A stretch of DNA of 64,000 nucleotides from Euglena gracilis (taxonomy: Eukaryota > Euglenida > Euglenophyceae > Euglenales): positions 9,237,443 through 9,301,442 of the forward strand of contig CP154956.1 in assembly GCA_039621445.1 (NCBI GenBank), in the 5' to 3' direction. The notes under the pieces were generated by a model. The model did no database searches and was not told where the DNA came from. It saw nothing but the letters and a program-made list of their open reading frames with translations. Positions 57,515-64,000 of this stretch are shown one piece after another (position 1 is the stretch's first letter; each line of letters opens with the position of its first letter). Position numbers and translations under genes: made by a program.

Positions 57515-60500
57515 TGTGATAAAATCCCCAAATCAAACAATTTTTTCCTGCAAAAGATGGAAGCTGGTTTCACCAGCTCATTGAATTGTCATCAAAAATC
57601 ATTTGAAAATCGAAAAATAATTCAGATGATCCATAGACACTCTCCAGGAGCACATGTTCAACAACCCACCGGGGAGGAGTTGGGCACTGTTTTCCCAAGC
57701 CCAAACCCACCCATCCACAACCCCCCCCCCCCCCGGCCCCCCCACCCAGCAACGACAGAAACCGACCAAATTCCCTTTAGCTGGGTCGGGCATACCGTGG
57801 ATGGGAGTCCAGCAGCCAAAGACACCCACCCGCTCTCGAAACCCATCCTCCAACCCCCGGCGAAGGTTGGGTGACACAGAGATTGAGTGAGGAATTGCCC
57901 AGGGGGGAGAGTCTGAATAATGCCAGCAATGAAAGCACGAAGGAGCGCACAGCATTGCCGACAACAAATGCGAAGAAGTCAGGAGGAGAAGAGGAGGAGG
58001 AGGAGAACAAGGTAGAGCATGCAACAAGTGAGAAGGGCTGCTGCACCGCTGAGCACTTAAGAAATCATTGTTTCATTGATCGTGGAGAAATCAACACTTT
58101 TCTGGCTCGTGTAACGATGAAATTCAAAAGACAAGAATGAATGAAGAAACCATGCATTTCAAGGTCTTCCTTTGACTCTATGATGGGAACATAAAAATAC
58201 AACTGAATCAATTTAACTACCTTTTCCAAAAGTGGAAAACAAACATTCCAAAATTCTGCAATGAAAAAATGCTCAGCGATGGCACAACAAGAATGAAATG
58301 CCAAGGTGCAGAATTCCAGCACAGAAGACTTCCCGAAAAATTGTAAACCTTTGGTGAAAAATGCACACCTTGCGTTTCAGAAAAAAAAATATAAATCTCA
58401 TAATTCGTTTTATCTGTGAATTTTTGTCCTGAAAATGTCAACCTTTGCGATGTGTCTTGGGTTTTTATTTCTTTTGATTTGGGAATTACAAAATATCACA
58501 TACACTTTGCGCCGATAATTTTGCACCTTCGACGTCAAAAAGAATTTGACAGGTAAATTCCACATTTACAAGACAACAGTGGAGAGCGACACACATCAAG
58601 AACTCGTACACCAGAGGAGGCAGCGTATCAATCGGCTCACGAGGTCCGGATGGGGGAGAAGCAGGTGGGGTTCTGGGCCTTCTTCAGCCACTCCACAAAG
58701 AGGGGCAGCGCCATTTGTCGCACACAGAGACTCCTGGGTTTGGCAAACCCACCCCCAAGCAATACCCCCCTCCCCCTTGGGGTCCGACTTCCACTTCTAC
58801 GGCAAAGAAAAAAGCCACAAAACGGGTTTTTGTGGACCACCTGGCCTCCAAAAACGCCAATTTTATTATTTTTTGGTCTTATAGAGTTTCGAAAATTTCG
58901 CAATTTTCGCAAAAATAATACCCCTGCCCTCAGGCAATGACTTCGAGCAAAAAAAAACAAACCCCAGGGGTGTTTGGGGGGTTATTACAGCTAGGTCCGA
59001 ATCAGAGGTTTTTTAGGACCTGGGACCCCCCTGGCTGTTTGGGTCAACATGGGGGGTAGGTAGCAAAAATGAAATATTCGCCAAACCCAAATTATGAAGC
59101 TCTCATGATAGTAATTTTTATAACCTCCAAAAGAGTGGAAACCAGCGTCATAACGGAAAAAAAAATACAAAATACAAAATGAAAAACATATATAGTAAAA
59201 AAAATATGGCTCGACTGGGCGGATGGGGGTACATTCATGTCGAAATGTTCAAAAAAAAAACGTGATCACAATACGATGTTCACAAGAGAACAAGAATTCC
59301 CGTGTGGTCTCGACAGATGGACCACAAAAACACTGGCCGTATGTGTAAATCAGAAGATTTGATGTCCACAAATGCACTACAAAATGCCACCTTGGTGTCC
59401 AACTGAATGGATGTCGAGAGGGTGGGCGGGAGGACGTTATCATACTATACTTTTTTTGTTCTGTTGTCTCCATGAGATTGCCAAATTCTTTATTTAAAAA
59501 TTATCATTACATTATTATCATAATTACATTTATTATTTATTATTTATTTATATTATTAAATTAATTAGTTGAAAATTAATTGATGCCTGTTTGTCGAAGG
59601 TATATCCCAGTGTCTTCTGGCCCATATTTTGAAATTTCCAAAGCCTTTCAAATTGTGGTTGAATCTTTCTTTTTGAGGGATTGAATCAGGTTTCTTTTTT
59701 AAGAACCGCGCGGGAGACCCACAAAAATCGGGTCTAGGCCATTCCCAAAAAAATTTCGAGACCCAGACTCCAGCCTGAAACCCCCCCCTGGGGGGGTCCA
59801 GCCTGAGACCGCCCACCCACCCAGGGGGGGGGGGTCTTCTGACTCAAAAAGAAGCCTGCTGGATTGAATCGGTTTTTGGATCCAAGAGGAAACCCAATTG
59901 GAAGCACAGCTTGATTCACAATGGGGTTTGGTCGGGTCTTTCAGACCTCAGACCTCCCTGGCTGCTGGTGCTCCGGGAATAACTCCTGCGTGATACTGCT
60001 GACCTGCCACAAGAGGTGGGACGATGTCAACGGCTCTCCGTTCCCATGGTCAGAAACGCTTCAGTCCATTCCATTCCACATGTCGTTCCGGGGGATAAAA
60101 ACTTGGTGCTGAAAAAATTGGACAATAAATTGGCGATGGAAGAAAAATCCGGCGCCATATTTTTTTTTGATGAGAAATGAGAGTGATTTTCGAAAATTTT
60201 CCAAAAATTTGGCGGTCGCGGCGGGAGAAAAAACTTTAGGCGAGATTTTCTCACCAGGCTGAAATTGACCAACCCCGGGGGGGGGTGCCTGCCTGGGCAG
60301 GCACTCAAAAAGAGGTAGTGCACATGGCCAAAAGTGCTTGGGCACTCAGCCTTGTCACTTTCGGCGCCAAAAGCGCCGGAAGCACAGAAACGGCCATTTT
60401 TGGGCACTTTTTGGCCCACAACCAGACAGGCACCGACCTCCTCCCCCCCCGGGTGGGGTAGTGCTTGCTTGCTCAGGAAGGCACTTCCCCCCCGGGGTTG

Positions 60501-61631
60501 GTGGGGTAGGCACCATTTAGAATTGTTTTTACCCTCCAGGGTGTTGGATTCGTTTGGCTTGGATGCTTGGCTTTTTAACCTTTTTTGTTGGCATACCCAA
60601 AGGGATCCTGTTGCATTTGGGCTGGAATTTAGCATCATGGCCGACCTCCCACCGGGGCAGGTCTGGCCATGCGTCGGAAACAGGGCCAAAAGTTTTCATC
60701 GCTACTCGGCCCAGCGCTCCGGCACCGGCTCCAGCACTGAAGGTGACGCCCCCGGGCACTCCGAGACCCTGCTCCCAACCCCCCCCCCCCACATCCCGGG
60801 CCGATCAAAATGTAGCTTTCATTCTTTCTCTATCTGCTGCTGCCGTCCAGTTATAATTCCGCCCAGGTATATGTTTTGCATTATTCCGATGCCAGGGGAT
60901 GAAAATTTGGCAACTTTGAAAAATTGGAGTGGTGTGGAGAAAAAAATGGTGCGAGGAACATCTTACAAAACGACTTATTAGTCTGGCCTGCACAAAAATG
61001 TTTTTTTTTTGGTCGCTGGTGCATCTGGAACTGGGTGTGTACCATAAGGTGTACCATACCAAACTGCACGCTGCTGATGACGGGGGGTTCCATTTTCCAA
61101 GCACCCTGGCTTCTTCCATCCAAAAAAAATCCGGCTAGTTTATATTTGTGGCATCTTTACGCACCAAGAGACCAAGAGACCTCTTGCATTACCCGGCTTC
61201 AAAACCAGACCCCCCCTCCTTTTCGATCGGACGAACCCCCCCCCCCCGTGCCTGCACATAGGCTTCCAGCAACTCTTCCCTGGTTGGTCCGAACAGTGGG
61301 GTTCCAATCGGCGAGGGGGCAAAGATGGGGGAAATGCAAATGCTATTTTGCATTTTCTGACTGCAATAGGTTCTTTCCCAAGAGATAAAACATGGAAACA
61401 GATATTTTTAAAAGGCAACTTCACACCAGTCGAACACTTTGAGCTACATTTTGGTGGTTTGTGAAAACACCAAATTTGCGATGACACGAGAAGCACAGGC
61501 AGCACTGGGGTTCAACAAACCTCCTCCTCGGACAGTGGCAGGTGGAACGACTCTCGACAGGCCGCCAGGAACTGGTACATGTTGATGGTCATGTTGAGGT
61601 GGTTGGCGTTGTTGCTGCCCGCGATGTCCCG
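43418..61631 (-). CDS. Long unrecognised minus-strand gene with many small exons
   Basis: Small exons with G/C-rich third positions lie on the minus strand. In gene order: 61521-61631, 59954-60003, 58641-58733, 54380-54500, 52654-52761, 51260-51347, 49667-49700, about 48660-48742, 47550-47635, 46751-46869, 44464-44563, 43418-43532. Splice phases agree between 59954-60003, 58641-58733 and 54380-54500, between 51260-51347, 49667-49700 and the 48742 exon, and between 44464-44563 and 43418-43532. That argues for one or a few real transcripts. The encoded parts look helical and globular ([67 protein letters not shown]). I cannot name the family. It could be more than one gene. Introns of 0.7-4 kb are filled with foldbacks and microsatellites. 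Confidence 0.5.
44464..44563 (-). CDS. Exon: [18 protein letters not shown] segment
   Basis: Reads [20 protein letters not shown], then [12 protein letters not shown](R). G/C third positions throughout. The join to the next exon (CG + G-TAC) requires either a GG or GC donor, because the boundary base is ambiguous. No AG lies near the expected 5' edge, so the acceptor is non-canonical or further upstream. Confidence 0.5.
44763..44960. repeat. (ACAAC)n pentanucleotide array running into (CA)n
   Basis: About 33 copies of a 5-nt unit with rare single-base changes, ending in about 14 CA units. Confidence 0.97.
45712..46397. mobile_element. Long inverted-repeat element carrying a spliced ORF
   Basis: Arms of about 150 bp (45712-45857, 46243-46397) are inverted and diverged copies. 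They carry AGTTGCACTGAGGTTG / CTTGGTGCAACTAAGG, GTGAGTGGCCAGGGACCCC / GATCCCTGGCCACTCACC and GGTGAGCAACTCTGG / CCAGAGTTGCTCACCC. The outer ends include repeat R2. The 385-bp centre holds a plus-strand coding sequence with an intron (see next entry). Confidence 0.7.
45892..46188 (+). CDS. Two-exon coding fragment inside an inverted-repeat element
   Basis: Exon 45892-45996 reads [20 protein letters not shown], then [16 protein letters not shown] 138-bp intron (GTAAGT at 45997, pyrimidine tract and TTACAG at 46134) joins it in frame to [17 protein letters not shown]. Upstream there is a good acceptor (CTCCCCCTCCCAG) and downstream a possible donor (GTTAGT). The splice signals are the best in the window after the transposase's. 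Family unknown. It is either an element gene or host exons carried inside the element. Confidence 0.5.
46751..46869 (-). CDS. Exon: [18 protein letters not shown] segment
   Basis: 119 bp; acceptor GGCGTGGAGCAG, donor CTAG/GTTGAG. Reads [20 protein letters not shown], then [19 protein letters not shown], with nearly every third base G or C. The open frame may extend further 5'. Just outside it (46940-47050) GGTCACGC-type short repeats occur. Confidence 0.55.
46940..47050. repeat. Short tandem GGTCACGCC(T/C)GAGTCACGC repeats
   Basis: Seven units of about 15-20 nt with GGTCA(C/T)GC and GAGTCACGC or AAACA(C/A)GCCCC, directly upstream (in minus sense) of the exon at 46751-46869. Confidence 0.75.
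47160..47419 (+). CDS. Unrecognised open stretch
   Basis: Plus-strand frame [20 protein letters not shown], then [20 protein letters not shown]. Protein-like but without supporting splice sites or motif, and antisense to the minus-strand gene's intron. May be a transposon fragment. Confidence 0.25.
47550..47635 (-). CDS. Exon: [18 protein letters not shown] segment
   Basis: Acceptor GCCCCCATTAG. Reads [20 protein letters not shown], then [10 protein letters not shown]-rich at third positions up to a GTGTGG donor. An earlier GA-type donor (CA/GATCGT) would fit the phase of the next exon better, so the 3' edge is open. Confidence 0.5.
48660..48742 (-). CDS. Possible exon: [18 protein letters not shown] segment
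   Basis: Acceptor CCGCATGCAG, phase matching the preceding exon candidate. Reads [20 protein letters not shown], then PCYPPG. Donor unresolved and third-position bias only moderate. Confidence 0.35.
49028..49130. repeat. (GTT/GCT)n trinucleotide array
   Basis: About 34 triplets mixing GTT and GCT. In an intron of the minus-strand gene, where it would be read as AAC/AGC in RNA. Confidence 0.97.
49667..49700 (-). CDS. Possible exon: [11 protein letters not shown] segment
   Basis: 34 bp; acceptor GGCTGCGGTGCAG, donor ACCG/GTGTGC. Phases fit both neighbours. The frame is open further in both directions ([20 protein letters not shown]), so the exon may be longer. Confidence 0.4.
51260..51347 (-). 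CDS. Exon: [18 protein letters not shown] segment
   Basis: 88 bp; acceptor TTCTGAGGCAG, donor TTG/GTGAAC. Reads [20 protein letters not shown], then NWLRMTSLL. Aromatic-rich and distinctive. Another frame over the same bases is open but has poorer third-position bias. Confidence 0.55.
52654..52761 (-). CDS. Exon: [18 protein letters not shown] segment
   Basis: Reads [20 protein letters not shown], then [16 protein letters not shown], with 34 of 37 third positions G or C by my count. The 5' edge is unclear, because the pyrimidine-rich stretch ending GGTGCTGACAG lies inside the open frame and could be the true acceptor. The donor is not obvious. Confidence 0.45.
52780..53105. repeat. Foldback cluster, word GTGCCTGCCCAGGCAGGCAC
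   Basis: Two tandem units. Each has a self-complementary word between C and G runs and CGGATTT(C/G)G. The first includes TCCCCGGCGCCTTCGGCGCC. A related inverted unit is at 60270-60500. Confidence 0.65.
53390..53960. repeat. Foldback cluster, word AAAAGAAGCCTGCTCCCAGG
   Basis: Tandem units beginning CCTGCTCCCAGGAAGGGGTT or CCTGCTCCCAGGCAGGCTTC and containing AAAAATTTTCG(C/G)CGC and multiple C/G runs, ending TTAAAAAGAAGCCTGCTCCC. Single relatives at 55085-55135 and 59690-59860. Long spurious ORFs on both strands arise from it. Confidence 0.65.
54380..54500 (-). CDS. Exon: [18 protein letters not shown] segment
   Basis: 121 bp; acceptor CCTGTTTGAG, donor AAT/GTGAAC. Reads [20 protein letters not shown], then [20 protein letters not shown]. 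The entry phase completes the Ser codon left by 58641-58733, giving PIRTS-NPLLP. Hydrophobic/acidic mixture, no motif. Confidence 0.55.
56480..56835. repeat. (TA)n and (TACA)n microsatellites
   Basis: Mixed TA, CATA and CA dinucleotide stretches. ORFs on both strands are pure YI/CV repeats and not real. Confidence 0.95.
56874..57096. mobile_element. Palindromic element with ~95-bp arms, inner TGTTGCGCTAATTGGCTA repeats
   Basis: Outer arms: ACTAAAATACACCCCACGAT, GGCCATCC ... TTATTTGAAGGATTAGGGG against CCTATTCCTTCAAATAAGG ... GGCCATCGTGGGGTGTATTT. The core holds TGTTGCGCTAATTGGCTA twice on the left and the inverse (TTAGCGCAACATAGCCAA) twice on the right, meeting at TTGCGCAA. It sits between two microsatellites. 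The inner arms hold GGGGTAGG/CCTAACCC. Confidence 0.8.
57150..57510. repeat. (CATA)n tetranucleotide array and (TA)n
   Basis: About 45 CATA units (57163-57345) followed by mixed TA repeats. Confidence 0.97.
57871..58140 (+). CDS. Hydrophilic ORF, unrecognised
   Basis: [60 protein letters not shown], then [13 protein letters not shown] and TGA. Not low-complexity overall. Antisense to an intron of the minus-strand gene. May be a transposon-derived or captured exon. No splice site or start is certain. Confidence 0.3.
   Translation: MTQRLSEELPRGESLNNASNESTKERTALPTTNAKKSGGEEEEEENKVEHATSEKGCCTAEHLRNHCFIDRGEINTFLARVTMKFKRQE
58641..58733 (-). CDS. Exon: [18 protein letters not shown] segment
   Basis: 93 bp with acceptor GCCAAACCCAG and donor CCTC/GTGAGC. 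Reads [20 protein letters not shown], then [10 protein letters not shown](S). Phases match the exons on both sides (AG+G from 59954-60003, TC+G into 54380-54500). One of the best-supported exons of this gene. Confidence 0.65.
59690..59860. repeat. Foldback element, word AAAAGAAGCCTGCT
   Basis: Starts CAGGTTTCTTTTTTAAGAAC, ends GACTCAAAAAGAAGCCTGCT, with the paired blocks GGGGGGGTCCAGCCTGAGAC and CCAGCCTGAAACCCCCCCCT between. One unit of the family at 53390-53960. Confidence 0.55.
59954..60003 (-). CDS. Possible exon: [16 protein letters not shown] segment
   Basis: 50 bp; acceptor CACCTCTTGTGGCAG, donor GGGAG/GTCTGA. Reads [16 protein letters not shown](R). The exit phase fits 58641-58733. 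Confidence 0.45.
60270..60500. repeat. Foldback element, word GTGCCTGCC(T/C)GGGCAGGCAC
   Basis: G run, GTGCCTGCCTGGGCAGGCAC, then a middle with TCGGCGCCAAAAGCGCCGG, then CAGGCACCGACCTCC-C run and a second CAGGAAGGCACTTCC-C run. Inverse orientation of 52780-53105. Confidence 0.6.
61521..61631 (-). CDS. Exon: [18 protein letters not shown] segment (first supported exon)
   Basis: 111 bp, 37 codons in phase 0; acceptor CCCCCCCTCAG, donor GAG/GTTTGT. Reads [20 protein letters not shown], then [17 protein letters not shown]. The N-x-x-x-F-L-x-A-C pattern resembles a calponin-homology helix (ENIxxFLxAC), but that is a weak match over one helix. A likely next piece (EELLEAYVQ near 61252-61279) is open but its phase does not fit a canonical join. 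Confidence 0.6.
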
Positions 61632-61756
61632 CTGAGGGGGGGGACAACATGGCTGTAGGCACTTGAGTCCTTCAGTGGAAGGCAATAGAGCAGAGGAGAG
61701 GGAAAAGGTCAGACTCCGGAGTGCTGCGGAGGGGGTGCAGGTTTCAGGGCAGCGCT

Positions 61757-62905
61757 GGTGAAAACTTCTGTTGCCAGAATTTCCCCCACCCTTTTTTTTC
61801 CATCGGCGCTCGGGTTCTTTTTTTAGACTTTGTGGGTGTGCACCACATAAACAGTGTCAGTTGAGAGATTTGGAGGTTCACATGGAGATGAAGGTGGCCG
61901 ACTGCTGTATGCTGGTTGAACCGCATAAATAACTGAACAACATACAAAAAAATGACAGATAATTCATTTCAGGTAAAGTTTGGTACTGTGCTCACCCGGG
62001 AACCCTGCCCCGGCTCTGTATCCACCCACAACCTTCCCCACCCACCCACCCACCACCCACGAACCCTGCCTTTCTAATGAATTGGGAAACTCCATCTCCC
62101 CGCATCATTAGTTGGTTTCTTGTTGTTTCTGTGTGACCATCCACACGCATATAACCGTTTATTTGCAGCCCTGGCCTGAAGCACAGTACCAACGTTTACT
62201 TCCTTTTCCGCATTTGGATACCTGCTCTCAGACCGCGGTGAGACAACAATCTCTCCACGGTCTGTTCAATTTTGCTAATTTTCTCGATAGCGTGACAAAT
62301 GTATGGAACCACATGTTGCGTGCACGAACCAGATGATGTTTTCCTCTGCTGCTCTTCGTAGTTACAAATCACGCCCCCTCATGAACGAACGATCACCTTC
62401 CAATGGGCCTGACGCCATGTTTTCAGCCAGCCCACCACCCAGCCCCCACCAGTGAGTTGGCCGCCGACCCAACCACCTGCCGTCTAAGGCCAGGGCTGCG
62501 AACGAGGAAATGCTTATGCGTGTGGATGGACACACAGAAACAACAAGAACCCAACCAATGATACAGGGAGATGTATTTTCCCAATTAATTAGAGAGGCAG
62601 GGTTCGTGGGTGGTGGGTGGGTTTGTGGGGAGAGTGGGTGGAGGCAGAGCCGGGGCAGGGTTCCCGGGTGCTGGACGAGGGGCGGCAGGGGGAGTTTACT
62701 ACACCAGCTATGAATGGTATCACATTTTCTCTTAATTGTTCAGTCACATGCACAGGTCAGCCAGTGAACACCAGTGGGGCACTTTCGGTTCAATATGGGC
62801 CTCCAGATCCCTCAACTGAAACACATTATATGGCGCACATCTACAAAGACTAATGGGTGCGTTAAATTCTGGGCAAAAGAAGTTTTTGACAACACTGCTC
62901 ACATT
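61757..62905. repeat. Large diverged inverted duplication (arms ~430 bp)
   Basis: 61757-62190 reappears inverted at 62475-62905. Matching pieces are CCGGGAACCCTGCCCCGGCT / AGCCGGGGCAGGGTTCCCGG, GTGTGACCATCCACACGCAT / ATGCGTGTGGATGGACACAC, and CAGTTGAGAGATTTGGAGG / CCTCCAGATCCCTCAACTG. Both arms keep an open frame with GHTETTRxQxM and IRxAGFVGGGWV, so it may once have been coding. Confidence 0.75.
62228..62445 (+). repeat. Direct duplication, copy 1 (copy 2 at 63000-63198)
   Basis: CTCAGACCGCGGTGAGACAA, TCTCTCCACGGTCTGTTCAA, CGTGCACGAACCAGATGATG and GGGCCTGACGCCATG recur in order at 63000-63198 with about 80% identity by eye. Copy 1 lies in the spacer of the inverted duplication and copy 2 just outside it. 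Confidence 0.75.
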
Positions 62906-63198
62906 CTGCACCCCACCCACAGCCCACTGCCCAGGTTTTCTGCACCAGGCCGGCCCATTAATCTTTCCCCATACGCACACATGCTCGTGCTGCTTCACCT
63001 CAGACCGTGGTGAGACGAAGATCTCTCCACGGTCTGTTCAATTTTGCTGATTTATTCCACAGCCTGACAAAGATATGCAAACGTATGCTGCGTGCACGAA
63101 CCAAATGATGTTCTCCTCTGCTGCTTTTCGGTATTTTGAATCGCGGACGAGCGGTAATCTTCAAGTGGGCCTGACGCCATGCTTCAGCCAGCCCAAAA

Positions 63199-64000
63199 CC
63201 CAGTGCAGAAAGAAGCCAAAAGTGTGCAAAAAAACTCGGCGTGTACATTTCCTGGAGGACCTCCCAGACTGCTGGGGATTTTTTTCCAAAAATATTCCAA
63301 AATTTGATGTTTCATCTAATTGATATTATCGAAATAGAAATTTCAATAATATCATCTGTACTTGCAACCAATACCTTGCAAAAAGCCCCCCCCAGAAAAA
63401 TCACCCCAAAAACTAACAAATCGATAGCGATATTCAGACTTTCATGGTCGCTGGGCTGAAAACATGCACTTGCATTGCGATACTACTTTTTTTCAGTTTT
63501 GCAGCATTCAATGCAAAATGTAGTATATTATTCCAGATTTCTTATTATTTTAAAAAATAAATCAAAAGAATGAATTATTTCCCAATTTTCCAAATAATTT
63601 TCCACAATCATTCACTTCATTCCCAATCCCGAATTCGCCAGAAAACATGCCACCAAACCCTGCTCCATTCCTTGCCCCCCCCCTTGCCGGGGTAAAGCGC
63701 AACATTGTACTGCTGCACCACTGATGACTGCGCTTACTTCGATAAACTGCGCAGCAACTATCGCAATTACCAAAGCACTGAGGTCCAAAAAAAATGTGGT
63801 TTTTATGTGGTTTTCATGTGGAAGAGATACAAACTTGGAAAAAAGGGGAAAAGAAGACCTGGCGATGAACGGAAAGAAAAAAAGAAAAGAACTATTAAGA
63901 GAGCTGCACGTCCCATCAACTTGCAGCCACTCTGTGGGTGTGGGGAGACCGCCAAGCCAACCATTGCAAGCGTTGTGTGACGGCATGCCTTGGAGGAGGG
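63199..64000. other. Unassigned end of window
   Basis: An open plus-strand stretch (63705-63980: DDCAYFDKLRSNYRNYQSTE, then a Lys/Arg-rich tail) is protein-like but unsupported. The rest is AT-rich. Confidence 0.3.

Noticed and set aside
56588-57584. Several ORFs of YIYIY, HTYIH or MYVCMYV repeats
   Set aside because: Microsatellite translations.
8270-60500. Treating the C/G-run elements as classical introners
   Set aside because: In the one insertion inside a clear exon (19833-20062), the ends offer no donor/acceptor pair that would splice the element out in frame.
60529-60792. Exon of the minus-strand gene near 60.7 kb ([18 protein letters not shown])
   Set aside because: Two frames are plausible, and neither gives a clean phase and donor with the neighbouring exon; left out of the exon list.
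61252-61279. Exon reading EELLEAYVQ after the first supported exon
   Set aside because: Attractive sequence, but the phase does not match the preceding donor with the visible acceptor.
1-64000. tRNA, rRNA or organelle genes
   Set aside because: I looked for conserved tRNA B-box and rRNA-like segments and saw none.

Overview
The window is nuclear DNA from a eukaryote with a large, repeat-choked genome. Genes are split into short exons (about 35-160 bp) rich in G or C at third codon positions, separated by introns of about 0.5-4 kb built largely of transposon debris. Homopolymer runs of G or C (8-20 nt) occur throughout. There is no operon, no bacterial signal and no rRNA or tRNA gene that I can see. 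The style suggests a protist or alga with a bloated genome. Possible GC or GA splice donors would fit a dinoflagellate, but I cannot fix the lineage.

Region 1 (1-6200): a minus-strand Pro/Ser-rich coding sequence is split by a complete, very young LTR retrotransposon (442-5718). It has 586-bp LTRs, a 4-bp target duplication, a primer-binding site and a polypurine tract, but no gag/pol. Region 2 (6200-18040): fragments of older retroelements (a Ty3-like integrase at 7139-7585, a retrotransposon Pol C-terminal domain at 10916-11638), foldback elements and minisatellites. Region 3 (18044-21715): a Tigger/pogo-type DDE transposase gene with three introns of 44-49 bp. It is fused in frame to a minisatellite, broken by a 230-bp MITE with TA duplication, and bracketed by two inverted copies of another MITE. 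Region 4 (21716-32240): dense foldback elements of many word families plus degenerate minisatellites. Region 5 (32241-37463): a recognisable plus-strand gene, SPT4 (transcription elongation, partner of SPT5/NusG), in four exons. One of its introns contains a chain of nine overlapping hairpins. Region 6 (38571-42824): small plus-strand exons of unrecognised gene(s). Region 7 (43418-61631): small minus-strand exons, probably one long gene converging on region 6, again unrecognised. Region 8 (61757-63200): a large inverted plus direct duplication.

The dominant system is a swarm of short foldback elements sharing one grammar. Each starts TA-CC(C/A)-then a C run followed by a family-specific word, and ends with the inverted word, a G run and GG-TA. 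At least six well-bounded copies duplicate a TA dinucleotide, the target preferred by Tc1/mariner/pogo transposases, and a Tigger-like transposase lies in the same window. My best candidate for an undescribed system is this: one transposase class mobilising many sequence-unrelated MITE families that share only terminal C/G runs.
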